From Gammaproteobacteria bacterium (GTDB lineage: Bacteria; Pseudomonadota; Gammaproteobacteria; Pseudomonadales; Azotimanducaceae): DNA of 11,775 nucleotides. The notes below the pieces were generated by a model. The model searched no databases and had not been told where the DNA came from. It saw only the letters and a program-made list of their open reading frames with translations. Below, in pieces: positions 1 through 6,694 of the stretch. The stretch spans positions 1 through 11,775 of the forward strand of contig JAUILW010000065.1 of assembly GCA_030432795.1 (NCBI GenBank), read 5' to 3'. How positions within the stretch are numbered: position 1 is the stretch's first letter; every line of letters begins with the position of its first letter. Position numbers and translations under genes: made by a program.

Positions 1-2171
1 CCGCGCGCGGTGCGGCCCATGGCGCGCACATCCGACTCTTTGAACCGCGCCGCCTTCCCGGAGCTGGCAACCAGCATGATGTCGCTGCTGCCGTCGGTGA
101 TGGCCGCACCCACCAGGGTGTTGTCCTCTTCGAGCTCGAGCGCAATGAGCCCTGCGGTGCGGGGCCGGGAGAACTGCTCCAGCGGCGTCTTCTTCACGGT
201 GCCGTTGGCCGTCGCCATGAATACGAAGCGATTTTCGTCGTACTGCTTGATGGGCAGGATGGCGGTGATTCGCTCGCCCTCACCCAGCGGCAACATGTTG
301 ACCATCGGCCGCCCTTTGGCGCCGCGGCTGCCCTGCGGGATCATGAACACGCGCAGCCAGTACACCTTGCCCTGGTTGGAGAAACACAGCAGCGTGTCGT
401 GGCTATTGGCGATGAGCAGGTGCTCGACGAAGTCCTCGTCTTTCACCGATGTCGCCGCGCGCCCGCGGCCACCACGTTTCTGCGCCTGGTACGCGTCCAG
501 CGGCTGCGTCTTGCCGTAGCCCTGGTGGGAGATGGTCACCACGAGGTCTTCCTCGGTGATGAGATCTTCCATGGTGAGATCTTCGTGACTCTCGCGGATC
601 TCCGTGCGGCGCTCGTCGCCGTACGTGTTGCGCACTTCTTCCAGCTCCTCGCGCACCACCTGCTTGAGGCGGTCCTTCGAACCCAGGATGTCCAGCAGAT
701 CGGCGATCTCATCGAGCACCTTCTGGTAGTCCTCCAGCAGCTTGTTCTGCTCGAGGCCCGTGAGCCGGTGCAGACGCATGTCGAGAATGGCCTGCGCCTG
801 GGTCTCGGACAGGTAGTACAGGCCGTCGCGAAAGCCGAATTCCACGCCCAGATTGTCCGGCCGACACGCATCGCTGCCGGCTTTCTCCAGCAGCTCCTGC
901 ACGCCTTCGCCCGCCCAGCCGCGTTTCATCAGCTCCACGCGGGCTTCCGCGGACGTAGGGGACGCCTTGATCAGCTCGATGACCGCGTCGATGTTGGCCA
1001 GCGCCACCGCCTGGCCTTCGAGCACGTGACCGCGCTCCCGGGCCCGGCGCAGCAGGTAAATGGTGCGCGCCGTGACCACCTCGCGGCGATGCTGCAGGAA
1101 CGCCTCGAGCATCTGCTTGAGGTTGAGCACCCGCGGCTGGCCGTGCACCAGCGCCACACAGTTGATGCCGAACACCGACTGCAGCTGCGTCTGCGCGTAG
1201 AGGTTGTTGAGCACCACATCCCCCGGCTCGCCGCGGCGCAGCTCGATGACCACGCGCAGGCCATCCTTGTCTGACTCATCGCGCAGCTCTGTGATGCCTT
1301 CGATGCGCTTTTCCTTTACCAGCTCGGCGATCTTCTCGATGAGCCTCGCCTTGTTCAGCTGGTAGGGGATCTCGGAGATGATGATGGTGTCTTTGTTGGC
1401 CTTTTCGTTGTGCTGCACCTCAGCCCGCGCACGCACGTAGATGCGTCCACGGCCGGTGCGGTAGGCCTGCACGATACCGGCGCGGCCGTTGATGATGCCG
1501 GCGGTGGGGAAGTCCGGGCCTTTGACGTACTCCATCAGCGCATCGACGTCGAGCTCAGGCTCTTCCAGTAGCGCCAGACATGCGTTCACCACCTCGGTGA
1601 GGTTGTGCGGCGGTATGTTCGTTGCCATGCCCACAGCAATGCCTGAACTGCCGTTGACCAGCAGGTTCGGCACCTTGGTGGGCAGCACTTCCGGCATGTG
1701 CAGCGTCTCGTCATAGTTCGGCACCATGGGCACCGTGTCTTTGTCGAGATCGGCCAGCAGCTCGGAGGCGAGTTTGGCCATACGCACTTCGGTGTAACGC
1801 ATGGCAGCCGCCGGGTCGCCATCGATGGAGCCGAAGTTGCCCTGCCCATCCACCAGCAGATAGCGCATCGAAAACCTTTGCGCCATGCGCACGACGGTGT
1901 CGTAGATGGCTGAGTCGCCGTGCGGGTGGTACTTACCCATTACGTCACCCACCACGCGGGCCGACTTCATGTAGGGCCGGTTGTGGGTGTTGTTGAGCTC
2001 GTTCATGGTGAACAGCACGCGGCGATGCACCGGCTTCAGCCCATCCCGCACGTCGGGCAGCGCGCGCCCAACGATCACGCTCATGGCGTAGTCGAGATAG
2101 GATTGCCGGAGTTCGTCTTCAATGCTGCGAGGCAGTACTTCCCGCCCCTGGCCAGACTCCAGATCGGACAT
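1..2171 (-). CDS. gyrA: DNA gyrase subunit A, C-terminus cut by window edge
   Basis: GyrA is the DNA-cleaving subunit of the A2B2 gyrase, which introduces negative supercoils using ATP. I translated the reverse strand: 723 complete codons are visible of a usual 850-900. The protein starts MSDL, then has SYLDYAMSVIVGRALPD near residue 24, as in E. coli GyrA. The quinolone-resistance region reads KYHPHGDSAIYDT, with Ser87 and Asp91 (E. coli 83 and 87) both wild type. The catalytic tyrosine is Tyr126 in AAAMRYTE. The GyrA box is QKRGGRG at residues 564-570 and marks this as gyrase rather than ParC. The missing part is most of the last pinwheel blades. The start at 2171 matches the family N-terminus, although no clear Shine-Dalgarno lies before it. 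The gene diverges from the DUF1214-like gene with only 68 bp between the starts. Confidence 0.98.
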   Translation of the reverse strand, partial: MSDLESGQGREVLPRSIEDELRQSYLDYAMSVIVGRALPDVRDGLKPVHRRVLFTMNELNNTHNRPYMKSARVVGDVMGKYHPHGDSAIYDTVVRMAQRFSMRYLLVDGQGNFGSIDGDPAAAMRYTEVRMAKLASELLADLDKDTVPMVPNYDETLHMPEVLPTKVPNLLVNGSSGIAVGMATNIPPHNLTEVVNACLALLEEPELDVDALMEYVKGPDFPTAGIINGRAGIVQAYRTGRGRIYVRARAEVQHNEKANKDTIIISEIPYQLNKARLIEKIAELVKEKRIEGITELRDESDKDGLRVVIELRRGEPGDVVLNNLYAQTQLQSVFGINCVALVHGQPRVLNLKQMLEAFLQHRREVVTARTIYLLRRARERGHVLEGQAVALANIDAVIELIKASPTSAEARVELMKRGWAGEGVQELLEKAGSDACRPDNLGVEFGFRDGLYYLSETQAQAILDMRLHRLTGLEQNKLLEDYQKVLDEIADLLDILGSKDRLKQVVREELEEVRNTYGDERRTEIRESHEDLTMEDLITEEDLVVTISHQGYGKTQPLDAYQAQKRGGRGRAATSVKDEDFVEHLLIANSHDTLLCFSNQGKVYWLRVFMIPQGSRGAKGRPMVNMLPLGEGERITAILPIKQYDENRFVFMATANGTVKKTPLEQFSRPRTAGLIALELEEDNTLVGAAITDGSSDIMLVASSGKAARFKESDVRAMGRTAR

Positions 2172-2197
2172 AGATGTGTGATCGTGAAAAACGGGCT

Positions 2198-2206
2198 ATT
2201 TTAGCA
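2198..2206 (-). promoter_or_regulatory. Candidate extended -10 promoter for gyrA
   Basis: Read on the minus strand this stretch is TGC followed by TAAAAT, which fits a TGn extended -10 element about 26 bp before the gyrA start. No good -35 sits 17 bp upstream, as is common for extended -10 promoters. The same bases read on the plus strand give TATTTT inside the small inverted repeat GCTA-TTT-TAGC. One AT-rich core could therefore serve both gyrA and the divergent gene. This is inference from matches in an otherwise GC-rich gap. Confidence 0.35.
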
Positions 2207-2239
2207 CGCGCTACCCGAAACCGGCCATTTTCCGACGTC

Positions 2240-3496
2240 ATGCTCACCCGCACCCTGCCCATCGTCGTAGCCGCCTGCGCGCTCGTAGTCTGCCTCACCG
2301 CAAACTCAGCGCCAACGGGCGAAAAAGCACTCAAGGAAGCGTTTGCGGCGCTGCTCGAAACCCTCACAAACGCAGAGCAGGAGATCACCGATTCCCCCGC
2401 CTTCGGCACCGATGCCGAGCAGGCTGGCGGTTACCGGCATCTGCTGCGAGCGCTGATGAAGGGCATCGAAGCCGAAGTACTGCAGGACGCGGACTACCCC
2501 TATTTCCGCATTCTGGATTTCTGGCTGAAGGAAGGCGGCGACAACCCTGACCAGCGCTATGCATTCAGCCCCGTCCGCGGCGGTGCGTCCTATCGGGTGT
2601 GGGGCACGCTGGGATCCGCTACCCGTGTGGAGTTGCAGCTGTATGCCGGGCGCCCCTGGGACGGCACCGGCACATCAGTGGGGTACCTGAACTTCGAAGA
2701 GATCCCCATCGCCGACGATGGCGCCTTCGAGATCTGGCTGACGCCAGACAAGCGACCGGGCGCGTGGCTTGCCAACCCGCCGGAGGCGACCACCGTATTT
2801 GCGCGCCACGTGTATGCCACGTGGGACGACGCCGCCGCAGCGGAGATCCACATCGACCGCGTGGGTTTTGAGGGCCGCCGCAAGCCGGCCGAGACGAGCC
2901 TCGAACTCGCTGACCGCATCGGCGCCGCCACAAACATGTTTCACACCACGGCCGCGAACTGGCCGAACTTCGTGCAACAGCGTTACGTCGGCAGCCGCCC
3001 GGCCAACGCGGTGATCGCGCCCATCGACACCTACCGGTTCGGCGGCGCCCGCGGCCGCTGGCTGAGCAGCGGCCACTTCGATCTGGCGGATGATCAGGTG
3101 CTGGTCATCCGCATGCCGAAAACCGCAGCACCGTACCAGGCGATCCAGCTTACGGACATGTGGTATGCGTCCCTCGAGCACGGTAATCAGGTGTCGAGCC
3201 TGACGACGGAGCAGTCGGTGCTGGCGCCAGATGGTGCCTACTACTACGTCGTGAGCACCAGCGACCCGGGCTATCCGAACTGGCTGGATACCGGCGGTCT
3301 ACACCGCGGCGTGCATATCCTGCGTTGGGATGGGCTCGGCGAGACGCTATCGGAGCCTCAATGGCCAACGGCGAAGCTGCTCGCGCGCACGGACCTCGAA
3401 ACGCACATCCCCGGATATCACGAGGTGACACCGGCACAGCGCGAAGCGGACCGCGCGGCGCGGCGCCGGCACCTGCAGCGACGGGCTAACCGGTAA
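2240..3496 (+). CDS. Exported protein of uncharacterised family (DUF1214-like)
   Basis: The function is unknown. I chose the ATG at 2240 (418 residues) because it begins a clear Sec signal peptide: MLTRTL, a hydrophobic run at residues 7-21, then ANSA with likely cleavage near residue 24. An upstream in-frame ATG at 2174 would bury that signal and nearly touch gyrA. The mature protein looks soluble and rich in beta structure. Conserved-looking patches are YRVWGTLGS (118-126), GAFEIWLTP (161-169) with PGAWL (173-177), YQAIQLTDMWYASLE (299-313) and DPGYPNWLDTGGLHRG (342-357) followed by an RW pair. From memory this pattern belongs to a family often labelled DUF1214, common in actinobacteria and in steroid- or hydrocarbon-degrading gammaproteobacteria. 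The exact Pfam name needs a profile search. The Arg-rich C-terminal tail (about 400-418) is basic. Its stop overlaps the convergent DUF2855 gene by 11 bp. No Shine-Dalgarno is obvious. Confidence 0.82.
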   Translation: MLTRTLPIVVAACALVVCLTANSAPTGEKALKEAFAALLETLTNAEQEITDSPAFGTDAEQAGGYRHLLRALMKGIEAEVLQDADYPYFRILDFWLKEGGDNPDQRYAFSPVRGGASYRVWGTLGSATRVELQLYAGRPWDGTGTSVGYLNFEEIPIADDGAFEIWLTPDKRPGAWLANPPEATTVFARHVYATWDDAAAAEIHIDRVGFEGRRKPAETSLELADRIGAATNMFHTTAANWPNFVQQRYVGSRPANAVIAPIDTYRFGGARGRWLSSGHFDLADDQVLVIRMPKTAAPYQAIQLTDMWYASLEHGNQVSSLTTEQSVLAPDGAYYYVVSTSDPGYPNWLDTGGLHRGVHILRWDGLGETLSEPQWPTAKLLARTDLETHIPGYHEVTPAQREADRAARRRHLQRRANR

Positions 3497-4553
3497 CGAT
3501 CACCCCGCGGTTGGGCGCGGCCCCCGCCAACACCTCAGCGTAGATGCGTTCCACATCGGCAAACGGGTGCTCCTCAATGGTGACCCAGGCATCCACCGCC
3601 GCGAAAAAGGCGCGCGTCGCCTCACCGATACGCCGCTGGTATTCCTCCGGACCAAGCTCCTGATTGCGCTTGACGATCTGCGTAGGCGCAAAAAACATGG
3701 TCGGGCGGGCACCGGGCAGGCTACCAGGCGCCTCGCCGTCGCGCGCTTCCCAGTGCGTGGCGCCGACACCGCAGCTGCACAGGACGTTGTCGCCCAGGTG
3801 ATGGTGCAGCCGGGACAGCACCTGCCGGTTACCCGCCATATCCACAAACGCGGTCGGCACCGCATCCAATGCTTCCACTTCGTCATAGGAAAGCACCTGA
3901 TCGTAGAGCCCGAGGCCTTCCACGAAGCCGGTGTTGCCAGCTGAGGTCAGCCCGACCACGCGTACGCCGCCGCGACGCTTCAGCATGAAGGCCAGGCCGA
4001 ACGCTGTCTTGCTCGAGGCGCTGCCGAGCACCACCGTGCCGGCGCCGAAGAAGTCGTTGTCGGCGAGATAGTCATCGAGCACGAACGACGTTGTGAACAG
4101 CGGCCGGTACAGCATGGCGTGATTGTCCCAGCCAGGTTCGAAACCGAATGCTTCGCCTACCGTTGCGTACTGGTTGTACACCACCGGCAGCTCCGCGCGG
4201 TGGGCTGAGGCATCACGAAAACCCCGTGCGCGCACGTCGTCGGGCGTGACCAGCAGCTCCGAAGACATGGGGTAGTAGCCGTAGTAGCGGCTGCCGACGG
4301 AGATGTCCTTGTGCTCGCTGGCAGTGACCTTGCCGATGCCCCACACCGGTATGCGTCCCTGCCCTTCGGCCGCCGGAAAGAACTGCCAGTAGCCGATGAT
4401 GTCGCCGGCGACCCCGTAAGTGATGTTGTTGGCGGTAAGCGCGAAACGCTCGATGCGCAGTACCACCTGCCCTTGCGCCGGAACCAGCGGGGCGGCGTCC
4501 GCAAGCGTCGTGTGGCTGAGGTCGGTGCGATCAACGAGAAAGTCCTGCGGCAT
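3486..4553 (-). CDS. DUF2855 family protein, MDR-like fold
   Basis: This is a 355-residue protein of the uncharacterised DUF2855 family. Visible family hallmarks are TANNITYGVAGDIIGYWQFFP (40-60) and IPVWGIGKV (68-76). A second half looks like a Rossmann nucleotide-binding region: GTVVLGSASSKTAFGLA (172-188), then VRVVGLTSAGNTGFVEGLGLYDQVLSYDEV (197-226), whose last strand and loop resemble quinone-oxidoreductase-type medium-chain dehydrogenases. This suggests an oxidoreductase, but no substrate can be named. No zinc-ligand set is evident. The start at 4553 is supported by AGGGG eight bases upstream and by the family-like MPQDFLVDRTDL. A longer in-frame start at 4724 would run into mtaD and add low-complexity Arg/Ala sequence, so I rejected it. 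The gene is divergent from mtaD across 65 bp and convergent with the DUF1214-like gene. No signal peptide is present, so it is probably cytoplasmic. Confidence 0.88.
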   Translation of the reverse strand: MPQDFLVDRTDLSHTTLADAAPLVPAQGQVVLRIERFALTANNITYGVAGDIIGYWQFFPAAEGQGRIPVWGIGKVTASEHKDISVGSRYYGYYPMSSELLVTPDDVRARGFRDASAHRAELPVVYNQYATVGEAFGFEPGWDNHAMLYRPLFTTSFVLDDYLADNDFFGAGTVVLGSASSKTAFGLAFMLKRRGGVRVVGLTSAGNTGFVEGLGLYDQVLSYDEVEALDAVPTAFVDMAGNRQVLSRLHHHLGDNVLCSCGVGATHWEARDGEAPGSLPGARPTMFFAPTQIVKRNQELGPEEYQRRIGEATRAFFAAVDAWVTIEEHPFADVERIYAEVLAGAAPNRGVIVTG

Positions 4554-4561
4554 GACGAACA

Positions 4562-4566
4562 CCCCT
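4562..4566 (-). promoter_or_regulatory. Ribosome binding site of the DUF2855 gene
   Basis: The minus strand reads AGGGG here, eight bases before the ATG at 4553. It is one of the few clear Shine-Dalgarno matches in the window and it decides the start of the DUF2855 gene in favour of 4553 over the longer reading. Confidence 0.6.
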
Positions 4567-4585
4567 GGTGGCAAATTGGCCAGGC

Positions 4586-4611
4586 AGTATACAGCGCAGC
4601 CCGCGTATACT
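4586..4611. promoter_or_regulatory. Inverted repeat with back-to-back -10-like boxes
   Basis: AGTATAC (4586-4592) and GTATACT (4605-4611) are perfect inverted copies 12 bp apart. The inner GCG/CGC (4594-4596 and 4602-4604) extends the symmetry to ten pairs with one bulged A and a five-base loop. Each arm contains TATACT reading outward, a 5/6 match to a sigma-70 -10 box: one faces mtaD and one faces the DUF2855 gene. No convincing -35 hexamers sit at 16-18 bp. It could be a divergent promoter, an operator for a dimeric regulator, or both. If the rightward box is used, transcription would begin at about the mtaD ATG. Confidence 0.4.
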
Positions 4612-4618
4612 CCGCTGC

Positions 4619-5956
4619 ATGTCCGATCGGTCCTCCAAGCGCGCCTGCGATCTGCTCGTCGAAGCGCCGTGGCTGCTGCCCGTAGCACCGCAAAACGTCG
4701 CCCTGCCCGACCACGCGGTCGCAATCCTCAACGGCCGCATCGCTGCGGTGGGCCCCGCGTCCGAATTGCGGGCAGACTATGCACCGCAGGAGCACGTGCG
4801 CGTCGATGACGGCATCCTCACGCCGGGCCTGGTCAACGCCCACTGCCACGCAGCCATGACGCTGCTGCGCGGCGCCGGCGAAGATCTACCCCTGCAGGCC
4901 TGGCTGCAGGATCGTATCTGGCCGCTGGAAGCTGCCCTGGTCGACGAAGACTTCGTGCGCATCGGCACCACCCTCGCAGCAGCAGAGATGCTCACCAGCG
5001 GCACGACGACGTTTACCGACATGTACTTCTTCCCGGAGATCGTCGCGGAAGTTGCATGCCGCACCGGCATGCGTGTGCAGCTGGCCTTTCCCATCTTCAA
5101 CGGGGCCAACGTGTGGGCCAGCGGCGTGGACGAGTGCTTTCACAAGGGCCTGGCCCTGCACGACGACTACCGCGGCGACAGCCATGTGCTCGTTGCCTTC
5201 GGCCCGCACGCGCCCTACACCGTGGATCAGAAATCGCTCGAAAAAATTCTCATGCTGTCCCAGGAGATCAACCTGGGCGTGCACATTCACCTGCACGAAA
5301 ACGCGGCAGAGGTCGCTGAGGCTCGCGCGCAGCATGGCCAGACCTGGGTGGAGCGTCTCGCGGATATCGGCCTACTAAACCCGCAGCTGCAGGCCACCCA
5401 CATGACCCAGCTCACCCGGCAGGAAATCGACCTGGTAGCCGCCAACGGCGTGCACATCGTGCACTGCCCGCACTCGAACCTGAAGCTCGCCAGCGGCATC
5501 TGTCCGACGACAGAGCTTGCCGCCGCAGGCTGCAACATCGCGCTGGGCACGGACGGCGCTTCATCCAACAACACGCTGAACCTGCTGCAGGAAGCCCGCA
5601 CCGCGTCGCTGCTTGCAAAGGTGCAGGCAGGCCGCGCAGATGCCGGCAATGCCCACGATGTGCTCGCCATGGCGACGTTGGGCGGCGCCCGAGCGTTGGG
5701 GCGTGAGGATGAGCTCGGCTCCATCGAAGTGGGCAAGCGCGCAGATCTGGTGGCGTTCACGCCCACCGGCTTTGCCGCCCAGCCGCTGCTCGACGTGATA
5801 GGCAGCCTGATACACGGCGCGCCCACACACCAGGCGCGCCACGTTTGGGTAGAAGGCCATGCGCTGGTGCGCGACGGCAGCCTTACGACCATCGACACGC
5901 AGAAGTTACACCGCGACGTGGAGCAACAGGCGCAGCGCGTGCGCGGCGCCCTGTAG
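4619..5956 (+). CDS. mtaD: 5'-methylthioadenosine/S-adenosylhomocysteine deaminase-type amidohydrolase
   Basis: This is a 445-residue cytosolic metal-dependent deaminase of the TRZ/ATZ amidohydrolase family. The metal site is complete. HxH is seen at His75 and His77 (VNAHCHAAM). HIHLHE (222-227) carries His224 and the catalytic-region Glu227. His261 follows in ATHMTQ, and Asp312 lies in ALGTDGASSNN. The likely reaction is removal of the 6-amino group of methylthioadenosine and/or S-adenosylhomocysteine. The position just upstream of ubiG matches Pseudomonas aeruginosa PA3170, which as I recall was characterised as a methylthioadenosine deaminase. Substrate choice (MTA, SAH, adenosine, another purine) is inferred, not proven. 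The ATG at 4619 gives the family-like N-terminus DLLVEAPWLLPV. An in-frame GTG at 4568 would add 17 unlikely residues. No Shine-Dalgarno precedes the ATG, and a -10-like box ends seven bases before it. ubiG starts 15 bp after the stop. Confidence 0.9.
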   Translation: MSDRSSKRACDLLVEAPWLLPVAPQNVALPDHAVAILNGRIAAVGPASELRADYAPQEHVRVDDGILTPGLVNAHCHAAMTLLRGAGEDLPLQAWLQDRIWPLEAALVDEDFVRIGTTLAAAEMLTSGTTTFTDMYFFPEIVAEVACRTGMRVQLAFPIFNGANVWASGVDECFHKGLALHDDYRGDSHVLVAFGPHAPYTVDQKSLEKILMLSQEINLGVHIHLHENAAEVAEARAQHGQTWVERLADIGLLNPQLQATHMTQLTRQEIDLVAANGVHIVHCPHSNLKLASGICPTTELAAAGCNIALGTDGASSNNTLNLLQEARTASLLAKVQAGRADAGNAHDVLAMATLGGARALGREDELGSIEVGKRADLVAFTPTGFAAQPLLDVIGSLIHGAPTHQARHVWVEGHALVRDGSLTTIDTQKLHRDVEQQAQRVRGAL

Positions 5957-5971
5957 CCTGGGAACTGATCA

Positions 5972-6694
5972 ATGACCGACACCACAACCGCAGAAATACC
6001 GCACAACGTCGACGCTGACGAAATCGCCAAGTTCGAGAAGCTGGCACACCGCTGGTGGGACCCGGACGGCGATTTCAAACCGTTGCACGATGTGAACACA
6101 GTGCGCGCCGACTACATCGACCAACGTGCGAAGCTTGCCGGCAGCCGGGCCATCGACGTGGGCTGCGGCGGCGGCATCCTCACCGAGACGCTGGCCGCCC
6201 GCGGCGCCGAAGCCTGGGGTATCGATATGGGCGAAGCGCCGCTGGAAGTGGCGAAGCTGCACGCGCTGGAAACGGGTGTGGCGATCAACTATCAGCGCGC
6301 CACGGCGGAAGCCTTCGCCGAGCAACATCCAGCGTCGTTCGACACGGTGGCGTGCCTTGAGATGCTGGAACACGTGCCGGACATCCGCTCCACGGTGGCC
6401 GCATGTGCAGCGCTCGCCCGGCCCGGCGGAGCGGTATTCTTCTCCACGATCAACCGCCACCCCATCGCTTACGGCCTGCTCATCCTGGGCGCGGAGTACA
6501 TCACCGGCATCCTGCCGAAAGGCACCCACGACTACGCCAAGTTCATCAAGCCAAGCGAGCTGGCGGCTGCCTGTCGCGCCGCTGGTCTCACCGTGAAGGA
6601 CATTTCCGGTCTGCGCTACAACCCGCTCACCCGCAGCGCCTCCCTCACACGCGACACCCACGCCAACTACCTTGTCTACGCACACAAACCATGA
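5972..6694 (+). CDS. ubiG: Ubiquinone biosynthesis O-methyltransferase UbiG
   Basis: UbiG is a SAM-dependent methyltransferase that performs both O-methylations in ubiquinone synthesis, acting at the membrane. It has 240 residues, the same length as E. coli UbiG. SAM motif I is IDVGCGGGILTE at residues 61-72, and the post-I region CLEMLEHVPD starts at 128. The N-terminus (DEIAKFEKLAHRWWDPDGDFKPLH) and the C-terminal region (LPKGTHDYAKFIKPSEL, then YNPLTRSASLTRDTHANYLVYA) are typical. It follows mtaD by 15 bp in an apparent operon, and its stop shares ATGA with yciK. UbiG produces S-adenosylhomocysteine, so a neighbouring deaminase that could clear SAH or MTA makes biochemical sense, though this link is inference. 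The presence of UbiG indicates a ubiquinone-using proteobacterium. Confidence 0.97.
   Translation: MTDTTTAEIPHNVDADEIAKFEKLAHRWWDPDGDFKPLHDVNTVRADYIDQRAKLAGSRAIDVGCGGGILTETLAARGAEAWGIDMGEAPLEVAKLHALETGVAINYQRATAEAFAEQHPASFDTVACLEMLEHVPDIRSTVAACAALARPGGAVFFSTINRHPIAYGLLILGAEYITGILPKGTHDYAKFIKPSELAAACRAAGLTVKDISGLRYNPLTRSASLTRDTHANYLVYAHKP

Noticed and set aside
399..1274. 291-codon open frame on the plus strand
   Set aside because: It is fully antisense to the conserved gyrA coding sequence and gives low-complexity Val/His/Arg/Leu protein with no motif.
1901..1923. Quinolone-resistance mutations in gyrA
   Set aside because: Ser87 and Asp91 (E. coli 83 and 87) are the wild-type residues, so no resistance change is seen here.
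2675..3181. 168-codon minus-strand open frame within the DUF1214-like gene
   Set aside because: The opposite strand carries a signal peptide and patterned domain motifs over the whole length. This frame is Arg/Val/Gly-rich and has no support.
4157..4849. 230-codon minus-strand frame overlapping the DUF2855 gene start and mtaD
   Set aside because: It crosses the divergent promoter region and sits out of frame with DUF2855 and antisense to mtaD. It ends in Ser/Thr/Arg-rich shadow sequence.
6403..6690. Upstream extension of yciK reaching into ubiG
   Set aside because: The added residues are an out-of-frame reading of ubiG. The ATG at 6691 gives the family N-terminus and an ATGA overlap.
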